Shown here piece by piece: positions 53,154-63,253 of a stretch of 64,000 bases of DNA. A model generated the notes under the pieces. The model worked only from the letters and a program-made list of their open reading frames with translations, was not told where the DNA came from and did no database searches. The stretch comes from Streptomyces sp. SW4 (GTDB lineage Bacteria > Actinomycetota > Actinomycetes > Streptomycetales > Streptomycetaceae). Position 1 is the stretch's first letter; every line of letters begins with the position of its first letter. Both the position numbers and the translations under genes were made by a program. The stretch spans positions 4,523,001 to 4,587,000 of the forward strand of contig QKWM01000004.1 in the NCBI GenBank assembly GCA_003248315.1. The letters run 5' to 3'.

Positions 53154-54441
53154 GTGGGAGTCAGCAGGAATGTCGAGAGGCGCACGATCCTGAAGGCGGC
53201 CGGTGCCTCCGCGGCAGCGCTCGGCCTGGCCGGCACCGCGGCCTGCGGCGGGAACGGCGGTGCGGCCGCCGACGGGACGGTGACGATCCGTTACTCCTGG
53301 TGGGGTGCCGACGAACGGGCCGAGCGGATCAACGAAACCATCCGGCTCTTCGAGAAGAAGCATCCGAAGATCAAGGTGAAGACGGACTTCCAGGACTACC
53401 TCTCTTTCTGGAGAAGTTCCAGACGCAGGCCGCCGGGGAAATCCCCCGGACGTTTTCCAAAACTCCGTCACTTTTCTCCGGAAGTACGACAAGAGGGGAG
53501 TTCTGCTCGACCTGAAGGCACAGTCCGACGCCGGGAATCTGAACCTCGCCGATTTCCGCGAAGGCGTGGTCGAGGTCGGCCGGGTCGACGGCAGGCAACT
53601 CGGTGTCCCCGTCGGTTCCAACACCATGGCCCTGGTCGTCGACCAGAAGCTCTTCCGGGCCGCCGGCGTCACGCCGGAACCCGGCTGGACGTGGGACGCG
53701 TACTTCGCGGCGCTGAAGACGATCCGCGACAGGACCGACGTCCCCGGTGACACGGGCTACTTCGGCATCATGTACCTGTACGACCTGTACCTGCGCCAGA
53801 ACGGCAAGGCGTTCTTCACGGAGGACGGACTCGGCTTCGACCGGGCCGACCTGACGGAGTGGTGGCAGGACGGCTACAACCGCGTCAAGGCCGGACACGT
53901 CACCGACCCCAAGATCGTCGAACAGGACAAGCCCAAGTCCTCCCTCGCCGCCGGGCACGGCGCCTCCGAGTTCACCTGGGACAACTTCACGGTCCGTTAC
54001 ACCGCGGAGGGCGACAGCGAGTACGGCCTCGCCCCGATCCCCACCACCGACGGCAAGGAGACCGGGCAGTACCTGGCCTCCCTGATGCTCAGCGCCTCCG
54101 CGCGCACCGAGCACCCCGAGGAGGTCGCGCGGTTCATCGACTTCATGGTCCACGACCCCGAGGTCGGCAAGGTCATGGGCTACGACCGGGGCATCCTCGC
54201 CGGCACCGGCCAGTACCGGGCGTACCGGCCGACCGACCCCGTCGACAAGGAGATCGCGCGGTACGAGGAGGACACCGCGAAGGCCGGGCTGCTCGGCACC
54301 ATCACCCCGCACCCCGCCGGCGCCGACATCGTGGAGGCCGCCTTCCTGCGCATCGCCGGGGACATGGCCCAGGGCACGACCAAGGTCTCCGACGCGGTGA
54401 AGCAGTTCTTCTCCGAGTCCGAGACCGCCTTCCAGCAGTGA
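53154..54441 (+). CDS. Sugar ABC transporter solute-binding lipoprotein (two apparent frameshifts)
   Basis: About 429 residues, family 1 extracellular binding protein. N-terminus NVERRTILKAAGASAAALGLAGTAACGG is an exported lipoprotein or Tat signal. Then TIRYSWWGADERAERINETIRLFEKKHPKIKVKTDFQDY, VPVGSNTMALVVDQKLFRAAGV and WTWDAYFAALKTI, a normal sugar-binder pattern. Bases are lost near 53412 and 53438. GTG at 53154 follows GGGAGG at eight bases. First gene of the operon; its ligand is probably an oligogalacturonide or rhamnogalacturonide given the lyase downstream. Confidence 0.88.
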
Positions 54442-54451
54442 GGGGCACCCC

Positions 54452-55406
54452 GTGACGCTCGTCAAGGACTCCCCGCCCGCCACCCGCGGGGCCCGGCCCG
54501 TGACGGTCCCGGCCGGGAAGCGCCGCGGCCGCCGGGACAACCTCGCCGGCTACCTCTTCCTCTCCCCGTGGATCGCCGGCTTCCTGCTGCTGACCGCCGG
54601 TCCCATGATCGCCTCGCTGTACTTCGCGTTCACCGACTACAACCTCTTCAGCACCCCGCGGTGGGTCGGCCTGGACAACTTCACCCGGATGTTCGACGAC
54701 CCGCGGTGGCAGAAGTCGGTCGAGGTGACCGCCACCTACGTGGCCGTCGGCACGCCGCTGAAGCTGCTGCTCGCGCTGGGCGTCGCCCTGCTGCTCGCGC
54801 AGAGCCGGCGCGGCCAGGCCTTCTACCGGGCCGCGTTCTACGCCCCGTCGCTGATCGGCGCCAGCGTCTCCGTCGCCTTCGTCTGGCGGGCGATCTTCTC
54901 CGACGACGCGATCGTGGACCGGGGGATGTCCCTCCTCGGCGTCGAGGCCGGCGGCTGGGTCGGCAACCCGAGTGGATCCTCTACTGCCTGGTCGCGCTCA
55001 CCGTCTGGCAGTTCGGGGCGCCGATGGTGATCTTCCTCGCGGGCCTCAAGCAGGTGCCCGGGAACTGTACGAGGCGGCCGAGATGGACGGCGCGGGGCCG
55101 GTGCGCCGGTTCTGGAGCATCACCCTGCCGATGATCTCCCCGGTGCTGTTCTTCAACGTGCTGCTGGAGACCATCCACTCGTTCCAGATCTTCGGCTCGG
55201 CCTACGTCGTCTCCAACACCAACTGCGGCCCGGCCGACGCCACGCTCGTCTACACCTGCTACCTCTACCAGAAGGGGTTCAAGGAGTCCCAGATGGGCTT
55301 CGCCTCCGCGATGGCGTGGATGCTGCTGCTCGCCGTGGCCCTCGTGACGATCGTCCTGTTCTGGTCCCAGAAGAAGTGGGTGCACTACGAGGAGGACGCC
55401 CGATGA
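54452..55406 (+). CDS. Sugar ABC transporter permease, MalF-like (two apparent frameshifts)
   Basis: About 318 residues with six helices, beginning YLFLSPWIAGFLLLTAGPMIASLYFAFTDYNLF. The cytoplasmic EAA loop is ELYEAAEMDGAGPVRRFWSITLPMISPVLFF. Bases are lost near 54968 and 55063. GTG start 10 bases after the binding-protein stop; its own stop overlaps the next ATG. Related to LplB/YtcP-type permeases by layout. Confidence 0.9.
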
Positions 55407-56307
55407 GCGCGACCACGTCCAGCCCGCCCGCTCCCAGCCGGGCGGCCCCGGCCCGCGGGCGCACGGCCCCGGCCGCCGGCGCACCGGATCGCTCGTGTGG
55501 CACCTCGGCGCCCTGCTGGTGCTGGCCGTCGTGCTGTACCCCGTCGTCTGGGTCGTCGGCGCCTCGTTCAAGCCCAGTCGGGAGATCATCGGCAGCCTGG
55601 AGCTGTTCCCGGCGCGCCCGGTCCTGGACAACTTCACGGGCCTGGCCGACGGCATCGCCGACATCTCCGTCCTGACCTTCTTCCAGAACTCCCTGTTCTA
55701 CGCGCTCGGTTCCGTCGTCGGCATCCTCGCCTCCTGCTCGCTCACGGCCTACGCCTTCGCCAAGATCGGCTTCGCCGGCCGCAACGTCCTGTTCACGCTG
55801 ATGATCGGCACGCTGCTGCTGCCGTACCACGTGCTGCTCGTCCCGCAGTACGTGATGTTCCAGAAGCTGGAGCTGGTCAACACCTACGTCCCGCTGCTCA
55901 TCGGCAAGTACCTGGCCACGGAGGCGTTCTTCGTCTTCCTCATGGTGCAGTTCATGCGGAACCTGCCGAAGGAACTGGACGAGGCCGCCCGGATCGACGG
56001 GTGCGGGCATCTGCGCATCTACTGGTCGATCGTGCTGCCGCTGTGCCGGCCCGCCCTCATCACCAGCGCGATCTTCACCTTCATCAACGCCTGGAACGAC
56101 TTCATGGGACCGCTGATCTACCTCAACGAACCCGGCAAGTACACGGTCTCGCTCGGCATGATGATGTTCCGCGACCAGGAGAGCGTGGCGAACTACGGCG
56201 GCATGATCGCCATGTCGCTGGTCGCCCTGCTGCCGGTGCTGCTGTTCTTCCTCGCCTTCCAGCGCTACCTGATCGACGGCATGGCGACCTCCGGACTCAA
56301 GGGCTGA
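55403..56307 (+). CDS. Sugar ABC transporter permease, MalG-like (one apparent frameshift)
   Basis: About 301 residues. After a Pro/Ala-rich N-terminus, helices include LVWHLGALLVLAVVLYPVVWVVGASF, and the EAA loop is ELDEAARIDGCGHLRIYWSIVLPLCRPALI. The C-terminus FQRYLIDGMATSGLKG is standard for this group. A base is lost near 55470. It overlaps the first permease gene by four bases. No ATPase gene follows; a shared MsiK-type ATPase elsewhere is expected, as usual in Streptomyces. Confidence 0.9.
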
Positions 56308-56316
56308 GGGGACGCC

Positions 56317-56906
56317 GTGGCCGGAACGCGCACGCGCGCGCGGGAGGAGTCCGTCCTCGCGGAGCGGTTCGCTGTCTTCGCCGAGTGTTTGCTGACCGGT
56401 GTGTGGATCGCCGTCGCCTCGCTCGGCGCCGTGACCTGGCCGGCCGCCTTCGCCGCCGGCGCCCGCCATCTGCGGCGCCGGGCCGCGCACGAGGGCGGAG
56501 GATGGCGGGAGTTCGCCGCCGACTTCCGGTCGGCGCTGCGCGGCGGGTGGCTCACCGGCGTCGCGGGGTGGGCGGTGGCCGCCGTGGTCTGGGTGGACGT
56601 GCAGGCGGCGCGGGCCGGGCTCCCCGGCGGACCACTCGTCGGGGCCGTCGGACTCGTCGCGCTGCTCGGGTGCGCCGTCGCGGGGCTGCGCGCGGCGGCG
56701 GTCTGGACGCCCGGCGCGCGCTGGCGGTCCTGCTGGCGGCGGCCGGGCGGCGCACGGTCCTCGACCCGGCCGGTTCCCTGCTGCTGGTCACCGGGCTGGC
56801 CGTGGTGGCGCTCTCCGGCTGGTTCGTCGCGCCGCTCGCCGTGCCCGTCCTCGGTGCCGTCGCGGCGGCGGCCGTCGCCGTGGAGGAGCGCCACCGCCGC
56901 CGCTGA
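56317..56906 (+). CDS. YesL-like (DUF624) membrane protein (one apparent frameshift)
   Basis: About 196 residues, five or so helices: FAVFAECLLTGVWIAVASLGAVTWPAAFAAGARHL, GWLTGVAGWAVAAVVWVDVQAARAG, LVGAVGLVALLGCAVAGLRAAAV and VLDPAGSLLLVTGLAVVALSGWFVAPLAVPVLGAVAAAAVAV. The TWPAAFAAGARHLRRR segment resembles DUF624/YesL proteins that accompany pectin-sugar ABC transporters in Bacillus. A base is lost near 56720. Role unknown, likely an accessory to the importer. Confidence 0.65.
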
Positions 56907-56977
56907 CCGGCGGCTCCCTCGTACCGGGCCGGCGCCCTCGGCGCCGTACCCATGAATGTCATGCCCATGTCTACTCC

Positions 56978-57029
56978 GCACCAATCGCCCGCACCGATCG
57001 CCCGCACCGATCGCCCGCACCGATCGCCC
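56978..57029. repeat. 13-bp tandem repeat, four copies
   Basis: GCACCRATCGCCC is repeated exactly four times, ending 31 bases before the exo-lyase ATG. Confidence 0.8.
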
Positions 57030-57060
57030 CTTTGAGCCTCCCCGCACGAAAGGACGGCCC

Positions 57061-59810
57061 ATGCCCTCCCTCCCTCGCGCAATCGCCCGCAGAACCCTGC
57101 TCAAGGCGGCCGCCGTCGCCGGAGCCGCCGCCCCGGTCGGCCGGGCCCTCGGCGACCGGGACGACCCCGCGGAACCGGCCGCCGAGCCCGCCGCCGCCGG
57201 CCCCGTGACCCTCCGCTGGCTGGAGGACGGCGGCCTCGGCGCCGCGCCCGGATCCACCGTCGGCGTCCCCTGGCCCAAGGGAGCCGTCCCGGCGGACCGG
57301 ACGTTCGCGCTGACCGACGCGGACGGCAGGCCCGTACCCGTGCAGACCTGGCCGCTCGCCTACTGGCCGGACGGCTCCCTGAAGTGGACCGCCCACGCCG
57401 TGAACACCGGCAGCGGCGAGCTGACCCTCGCCCCGGCACCCCGGCCGCACCCGCCCGGAAGGTCACCGTCGTCCGGCGGGGCGGCACCGTCGACATATCG
57501 ACCGGCGTCATCACCGCCAGGATCGGCACCTCCGGCACGACGCTCGTCCGGTCCGTCACCCGGGGCTCGACCGAGATCGCCCGGAACGGCCGGCTCGTCC
57601 TGCTGCGGCAGCCCGAGATCGAGGACGGCGACCAGGCCACGGTGCGCTGCGAACGCTTCGACGGCACCGTCGAGCGGGTCGAGGTCGAGCAGGACGGCCC
57701 GGTCCGCGCGGTCGTCCGCGTCGACGGCCGGCACCGCAAGGGCGACCGCGGCCGGCTGCCCTTCTCGGTCCGCCTGTACTTCTACGCGGGCGCCGACGCC
57801 TTCCGCATGGTGCACACCGTCACCTACGACGGGAAGCAGGAACCCGGCGAGGCGAGCGGCGACTTCGTCCGCGGCCTCGGCGTCCGCTTCACCGTGCCGA
57901 TGCGGGACGCGGCCCACGACCGCCACGTCCGCCTCGGCGGCGAGGGGACCGGCATGCTCCGCGAGGCCGTCAAGGGCATCACCGGACTGCGCCGCGACCC
58001 CGGGGCGGCCGTCCAGCGCGCCCAGTACGAGGGGCGGAAGCTGCCCGACCCCGCCACCTGGGACCAGCGCGTCACCACCCGCCTGGCGTACATCCCCGAA
58101 TGGGGCGACTACACCCTCTCCCAGCTCTCCGCCGACGGCTTCACCGTGCGCAAGCGCACCAAGAAGGGCCACGGCTGGATCGCGGCCGGCGGCGGACGGC
58201 GCGCCTCCGGCTTCGGCTACGTCGGCGGCGCGAGCGGCGGCCTCTCCTTCGGGCTGCGCGAGTTCTGGGAGAAGTTCCCCGCCCAGCTCGACATCCGCGG
58301 CGCCCACACCGAGGAGTCCGAGGTCACCCTCTGGCTCTGGTCACCCGAGGCCCAGCCCATGGACCTGCGCTTCTACCACGACGGCATGGGCCAGGACACC
58401 TACGCCGAACAGCTCGAGGGCCTCAACATCACCTACGAGGACTACGAACCCGGCTTCGGCACCCCGTACGGCATCGCCCGCACCTCGGAGCTGATGTTCT
58501 GGGCCGAGGCCGCCACCCCGGACGCCGAGCGGCTCGCCGCCCGGGCCGCGGCCGTGCGCGTGCCGCCGCAGCTCGCCGCACCGCCGCGGCAGCTGATCGA
58601 GGCCGGGGTCTTCGGCCCCGGGCTGTTCTCCGAGCCCGACCGCTCCACACCGGCCAAGGCCAGGATCGAGGACCACCTCGACTTCCTCTTCACCTACTAC
58701 AGGGACCAGGTGGAGCAGCGCCGCTGGTACGGCTTCTGGGACTACGGCGACATCATGCACACCTACGACACCGTCCGGCACCAGTGGCGTTACGACGTCG
58801 GCGGCTACGCCTGGGACAACTCGGAGCTCTCGCCCGACCTGTGGCTCTGGTACGCCTACCTGCGCAGCGGCCGCGCCGACATCTTCCGCTTCGCCGAGGC
58901 CATGACCCGGCACACCGGCGAGGTCGACGTCTACCACCTGGGGGAGTGGGCCGGCCTCGGCACCCGGCACGGCGTGCAGCACTACGCCGACAGCGCCAAG
59001 CAGCAGCGCATCGCCAACACCACCTACCGGCGCTTCTACTACTTCCTCACCGCCGACGAACGCGTCGGCGACCTCATGCACGCCAACGTCGACTCCGACG
59101 AGACCTTCCTCGTCCTGGACCCGCTGCGCAAGGTCCGCCCCGACCCGGACTACGAGCCCGACCCGCACGCCCTGTCGATCGGCTTCGGCACCGACTGGAG
59201 CGGCCTCGTCTCGGCCTGGCTCACCGAGTGGGAGCGCAGGGGACCGAAATGGGAGAAGGCACGCGCGCGCGTGCTGTCCACGATGGAGACGATCGCCGCC
59301 CAGCCCAACGGCTTCGTCCAGGGCAGCGGCCTGTACGACCTGGCCACCGGACGGTTCGCGGTCGCGGACCAGCCCGTGGTGTCCGTCTCCCACCTCTCCG
59401 CCGTCTTCGGGCTGAACGAGCTGTGCGCCGAGCTGATCGACCTGGTCGACATGCCGGCCTTCGAAGAGGCCTACCTCGACTACTGCCGCTTCTACAACGC
59501 CACCAGGGCGGAACAGGCCGCCCGCTACGGCAGCCACTTCGGCAGCCTGATCCTCCTCCAGGGCCACTCCCGCCTCGACGCCTACGCCGCCGTCCGGACC
59601 GGCGACGACGCACTCGCCACGCGCGCGTGGCGGAAGTTCTACGACTCCGACGGCTACCGGGAATCGGCCCCCTGGACGACGGAGAAGGTCGAGGGGCCGG
59701 CCGCCCTCGTGCCGGGCAGCGAGGCGAGCTGGGTCTCGACCAACGACACGGCGCTCTACGGACTCGCCGCCATCGAGAACCTCGCCCTGCTGGGGGACCG
59801 CATGCCGTAG
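57061..59810 (+). CDS. Exo-rhamnogalacturonan lyase-like protein, PcRGLX/YetA family (one apparent frameshift)
   Basis: A large 916-residue Tat-exported protein (IARRTLLKAAAVAGAAAPVGRALG). The N-terminal beta domain starts VTLRWLEDGGLGAAPGSTVGVPWPKGAVPADRTFALTDADGRPVPVQTWPLAYWPDGSLKWTAHAV, the family opening. The catalytic (alpha/alpha)6-type part carries DHLDFLFTYYRDQVEQRRWYGFWDYGDIMHTYDTVRHQWRYDVGGYAWDNSELSP and YHLGEWAGLGTRHGVQHYADSAKQQ. This matches exo-acting rhamnogalacturonan lyases (PL26) and B. subtilis YetA. A base is lost near 57440. Genes for binding protein, permeases and YesL-like protein directly upstream support pectin use. Confidence 0.85.
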
Positions 59811-59848
59811 CCGCCCCCGGCGGCGCGGGCGCGGGCACACTGGCCGCC

Positions 59849-60319
59849 ATGGACCCGAACCACTACCGCTTCCTCAGCCTGTGGCCGCTGCCCGCGCCCG
59901 CCCCGGCCGTCTACCGCGCCCTGGAACGGGTCGAGGACTACCCGCACTGGTGGCCCCAGGTGCGCGAGGTCACCCGCCTCGGCGAGAGCGGCGGGATCAT
60001 CCGCATCCGCTCGCTCCTCCCGTACGACCTGACCCAGACCATGCGGGAGACGCGCCGGGATCCGGACGCCGGGGTGCTGGAGGCCGCCCTCAGCGGGGAC
60101 ATCGAGGGCTGGGCGCGCTGGACCGTCGTACCGCACGCCGCCGGCGCCCTCGCCCGCTACGAGCAGGAGGTCGACGTGCGCAGGCCCCTGCTGCGGCGGC
60201 TGGCCCTGCCGGGACGGCCGTTCTTCCGCGCCAACCACGCGCTGATGATGCGGGCCGGGCGACGCGGACTGGCCGCCCACCTGGCAGCGGCCGGCCGTGC
60301 ACGGGGGGAAGCGGTCTGA
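59849..60319 (+). CDS. SRPBCC / polyketide cyclase-like protein
   Basis: An intact 156-residue protein of the START/Bet v1 superfamily: LSLWPLPAPAPAVYRALERVEDYPHWWPQVREVTRLG, IRIRSLLPYDLTQTMRETRRDPDAGVLEAALSGDIEGWARWTV and a C-terminal amphipathic helix FFRANHALMMRAGRRGLAAHL. It likely binds a hydrophobic small molecule; role unknown. ATG at 59849 lies 38 bases after the lyase stop. Confidence 0.85.
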   Translation: MDPNHYRFLSLWPLPAPAPAVYRALERVEDYPHWWPQVREVTRLGESGGIIRIRSLLPYDLTQTMRETRRDPDAGVLEAALSGDIEGWARWTVVPHAAGALARYEQEVDVRRPLLRRLALPGRPFFRANHALMMRAGRRGLAAHLAAAGRARGEAV

Positions 60320-60362
60320 GGACAGGCGGGGGCGCGGTCCGGCGTACCCGAGCGGAAGCGGT

Positions 60363-60392
60363 TTGAAGTACACGAGCCGGGACCTGTATTGT
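60363..60392 (+). promoter_or_regulatory. Promoter of tRNA-Val copy 2
   Basis: TTGAAG (60363-60368) and TATTGT (60387-60392), spacing 18, ending 13 bases before the mature 5' end. Confidence 0.65.
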
Positions 60393-60405
60393 TCAGTGCG
60401 TTCCC

Positions 60406-60477
60406 GGGCGATTAGCTCAGTGGGAGAGCGCTTCGTTCACACCGAAGAGGTCACTGGTTCGAACCCAGTATCGCCCA
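60406..60477 (+). tRNA. tRNA-Val (CAC), copy 2
   Basis: Identical over all 72 nt, plus CCC before and CCCGGA-type bases after, to the copy at 52424-52495; anticodon CAC. Confidence 0.95.
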
Positions 60478-60484
60478 CCCGGAG

Positions 60485-60515
60485 AAACCGGCCCGTCTCA
60501 CGACGGGCCGGTTTT
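60485..60515 (+). terminator. Terminator after tRNA-Val copy 2
   Basis: AAACCGGCCCGTC (60485-60497), loop TCAC, GACGGGCCGGTTT (60502-60514) then T: 13 perfect pairs and a TTTT end. Confidence 0.9.
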
Positions 60516-60573
60516 CGTATGCCCGGTGGCCCCGGTGGCCCCGGTGGCCCGCCGTGCCCCGGTCGTCGCCGGT

Positions 60574-61302
60574 TCAGGCAGCAGCCGCCGGCTGATCCGG
60601 GCGCAGCGGCCAGGCCGGGTCCACCGCCTCCTCCGTGCCGCTGAGCGCGAACCACGCCTGGAGTCCCCGCGCCTGTGCCGCGTGCCACACCGCCTGCAGG
60701 GTGTGCAGCTCGGCGGGGGACAGCCGCTCCAGCCGCCCCGCGAAACGCCGGCCCACCGCCCGTACGACCTCCAGGGCGGCCTGGGCGTCCGCCGCCGCGT
60801 CGTGCGCGCCCTCCAGCGGGACGCCGTAGTGCGCGCACAGGTCGGTCAGGGTGCGCCGGCCCTTGCGGTAGCGGTCCAGGTGCTTGTCCAGCACCCGCGG
60901 GTCGAGCACGCACAGCGGCGTCCGCTCCAGCCAGCGGCTCAGCGACGAGGCGCGGTGCCGGCGCAACTCGCGGTCCAGCAGCGTCAGATCGAACGGCGCG
61001 TTCATCACCACCAGCGGCCGCCCGGCCCGCGCCTGTTCCGCCAGCGCCTCCGCTATCTCGTACATCACCGGGGCCGGCCAGCGTCCGTTGCGCTGCAGAT
61101 GCTCCTCCGTCAGCCCGTGCACCGCGGTCGCCGACTCGGGCACCGGCACCCCCGGATTCACCAGCCAGCGGCTCACCCGCGGCCGCAGCCCCGGGGCGTC
61201 CTGCACGACGACGGCGGCCGACACGATCCGGTCGGACTCGACGTCGACGCCCGTGGTCTCCGTGTCGAACGCCGCCAGCGGTCCCTCGTACCAGCACGTC
61301 AT
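60574..61302 (-). CDS. DnaQ-like 3'-5' exonuclease
   Basis: An intact 242-residue protein with the DEDDh exonuclease motifs: AAFDTETTGVDVESDRIVSAAVVV (Exo I, Asp and Glu), VVMNAPFDLTLLDREL (Exo II) and HDAAADAQAALEVV (Exo III, His and Asp). Similar to the epsilon-like exonucleases of actinobacteria, which act in DNA repair or RNA trimming. The C-terminus QAVWHAAQARGLQAWFALSGTEEAVDPAWPLRP is shared by Streptomyces homologues. The ATG at 61302 follows TACGAGGG-like sequence poorly; start moderately sure. Confidence 0.9.
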   Translation of the reverse strand: MTCWYEGPLAAFDTETTGVDVESDRIVSAAVVVQDAPGLRPRVSRWLVNPGVPVPESATAVHGLTEEHLQRNGRWPAPVMYEIAEALAEQARAGRPLVVMNAPFDLTLLDRELRRHRASSLSRWLERTPLCVLDPRVLDKHLDRYRKGRRTLTDLCAHYGVPLEGAHDAAADAQAALEVVRAVGRRFAGRLERLSPAELHTLQAVWHAAQARGLQAWFALSGTEEAVDPAWPLRPDQPAAAA

Positions 61303-61470
61303 GTCCCACAACCCCTCGATCACCCTCGGCAGTTGACGCACCGTCCGCTGCCCGAACCGGTGATACCCGGGCTGTTTGCGCCGTACGCCGGAAGGACACA
61401 ACAGGAGTACGGGTCTTTGCAGTTCAGCGGCCCGCAGCGGGGAATCACCAGTTCTGGAAGGCTGTTGGCC

Positions 61471-62037
61471 ATGGCCATAGCGCAGCCCGAACGGGGCGGG
61501 CTGCTGCCCGAGCACACGGCACCCACGCGCGGCACTCTCGCCACCACCGCCTGCATGGAGACACTGCAGGTCGGCTACTTGCACGCGGTCGCCGCGGCGG
61601 CGGGCTGCTCACTGTCCCAGCCGTTCCCGGACAGCGGCATCGACTGGCACGTCAGCCACAGCGCCCCCGGCCACACCGTGGACGACGAGGTCACCATCAA
61701 GGTCCAGCTCAAGGCGACCTACCAGCTCCCGCCGAACCCGCCGGGCCGCTTCTTCTCGTTCACGCTCGACAACGACCACCTGGTGAAGCTGGCCCGCACC
61801 CCGGTCTCGGTGCACAAGATCCTCGTCGTGATGATCGTCCCGCGGTCCCGGGACCAGTGGCTGCGCGCCGGCCACGACCGGCTCGACCTCAGGCACTGCT
61901 GCTACTGGACCAACCTCGCCGGACATCCGGTCACCGGCCGGCACCGCACCACCGTGCGCATACCGACCTCACGCATCTTCGACGACCGGGCGCTGTGCGA
62001 GATCATGACGCGGGTCGGGACGGGAGGGAAACCGTGA
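61471..62037 (+). CDS. DUF4365 domain-containing protein
   Basis: 188 residues: MAIAQPERGGLLPEHTAPTRGTLATTACMETLQVGYLHAVAAAAGCSLSQPFPDSGIDWHVSH, VTIKVQLKATYQLPPNPPGRFFSFTLDNDHLVKL and ILVVMIVPRSRDQWLRAGHDRLDLRHCCYWTNLAGHP. The DxDW..., V-QLKAT pattern (acidic residues then Q-x-K) is that of PD-(D/E)XK-type nucleases, in which DUF4365 is placed. Its stop overlaps the GTG of the next gene, so they are translated together. Target unknown. Confidence 0.8.
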   Translation: MAIAQPERGGLLPEHTAPTRGTLATTACMETLQVGYLHAVAAAAGCSLSQPFPDSGIDWHVSHSAPGHTVDDEVTIKVQLKATYQLPPNPPGRFFSFTLDNDHLVKLARTPVSVHKILVVMIVPRSRDQWLRAGHDRLDLRHCCYWTNLAGHPVTGRHRTTVRIPTSRIFDDRALCEIMTRVGTGGKP

Positions 62038-63253
62038 CGCACCGCCCGACCGAGGAGCCACCGCGGCCCGCACGCCTTCGTCCCGACGACGCCGGCCGGT
62101 ACGGCCGGGCGCCCGACCCCGCCACGGTGGACCCCGCCGTGCTCGCCGCGCTGCTGCACCGGCACGGCTGGCAGCGCCGCGGCGGCGCCCCGGACGCTAC
62201 GGCCGCTGGACCCCGCCCGGGCCGGGCCACGGCGCCACCAGCCTCCTCGTGCCGGAGACCCGGGCCTTCCCCGACAGCGAGGACCTGCTCGCCGAGGCGC
62301 TGCTCGCCCTGTCCCGCAGCGGCACCCCGACCGCCCGGGAGGTGCTCGTCGCCCTCGCCGTCCCCAGCGACGAGGTCCGCTGGTGGCGCGATGTGCCCGG
62401 CGGTCCCGGCGACGCCGCCACCTGGACCGCGGAGGACCGGCTGCGCACCGCCGCCCGGGCCGTCCTGCTCGCCGCGGCGCTCGCCACGCGCGCGCGTGCC
62501 GGCTACTTCGGAGCCCGGCACCGCCGCGCCGCCGCCGCCTCCCTGGAGAACGTCCTCGTCGGCCCCGCCCCCGGCGGCCGCCGGCTCACCGCGTTCGTGC
62601 CCGTCGCCACCGGCCGCCCGCTCGCCGTACGCCTCCACCAGGCTCTGCACGCCACCCGGGAGGCCGTCGACTACCGGCGGGCCACCGGCGGCATGGACGC
62701 CTTCGACACGGCCGTCGAGGCGGGCGTCAGCCACGAGCTGACCGAGGCGCTCGTCGCCCTCGTCCACGGCACCGAGGGTGCCCGCATCGCCGTCGAGTGG
62801 GCCCCGGCGGCCGGTGCTCCCGAGGGCTGCGCGGCTCCGGCCGAGCCCGTCGAGTTCTCGCCCGGCGACCTGCCCGCCCTGCGCGAGGCCGGCGTCCGCT
62901 ATCTGCGCGCAGAGCCGTCCGTGCCGGTGCGGATCACCGGCACGGTCGTCCGGATGCGCAGGTCCGGGCCGCGCGGCGCGGGCACCGTACGGCTGCGGGT
63001 GCTGGCCGGGGCCGAGATCCCGCACGTCCGCGTCGCGCTCGAGGAGGACGCCTACCGCATCGCCGGCCACGCCCACCTCGTCGGGCTGCCGGTGCGGGTG
63101 CAGGGCCGGCTGGAGAGCCGGGGCGGGTTCCGCCGGCTCACCGGGGCCGGCGAGGTCGTGCCCGTGCACGTCGACGACGCCGAGCGGGACCGGCTGGTGA
63201 AGGCCCTCCAGGAGGATCTCGACTTCTTCGAGGAGGCCTGCGGCGGGGACTGA
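62034..63253 (+). CDS. Hypothetical protein coupled to DUF4365 (one apparent frameshift)
   Basis: About 406 residues. The N-terminal part LAALLHRHGWQRRGGAPGRYGRWTPPGPGHGATSLLVPETRAFPDSEDLLAEALLAL shows a short WQRRGG...YGRWTPP motif once a C is restored near 62198. The rest (LRTAARAVLLAAALATRARAGYFGARHRRAAAASLENVLVGPA, MDAFDTAVEAGVSHELTEALVALV, then a beta-rich C-terminus with VRITGTVVRMRRSGPRGAGTVRLRVLAGAEIPHVRVAL) has no family I recognise. Possibly a nucleic-acid or defence-related partner of the DUF4365 protein. Confidence 0.68.

Noticed and set aside
52424..60477. Integrative element with att sites in tRNA-Val
   Set aside because: Both tRNA genes are complete, and no integrase, excisionase or transfer gene lies between them; kept only as a possible recombination-bracketed segment.
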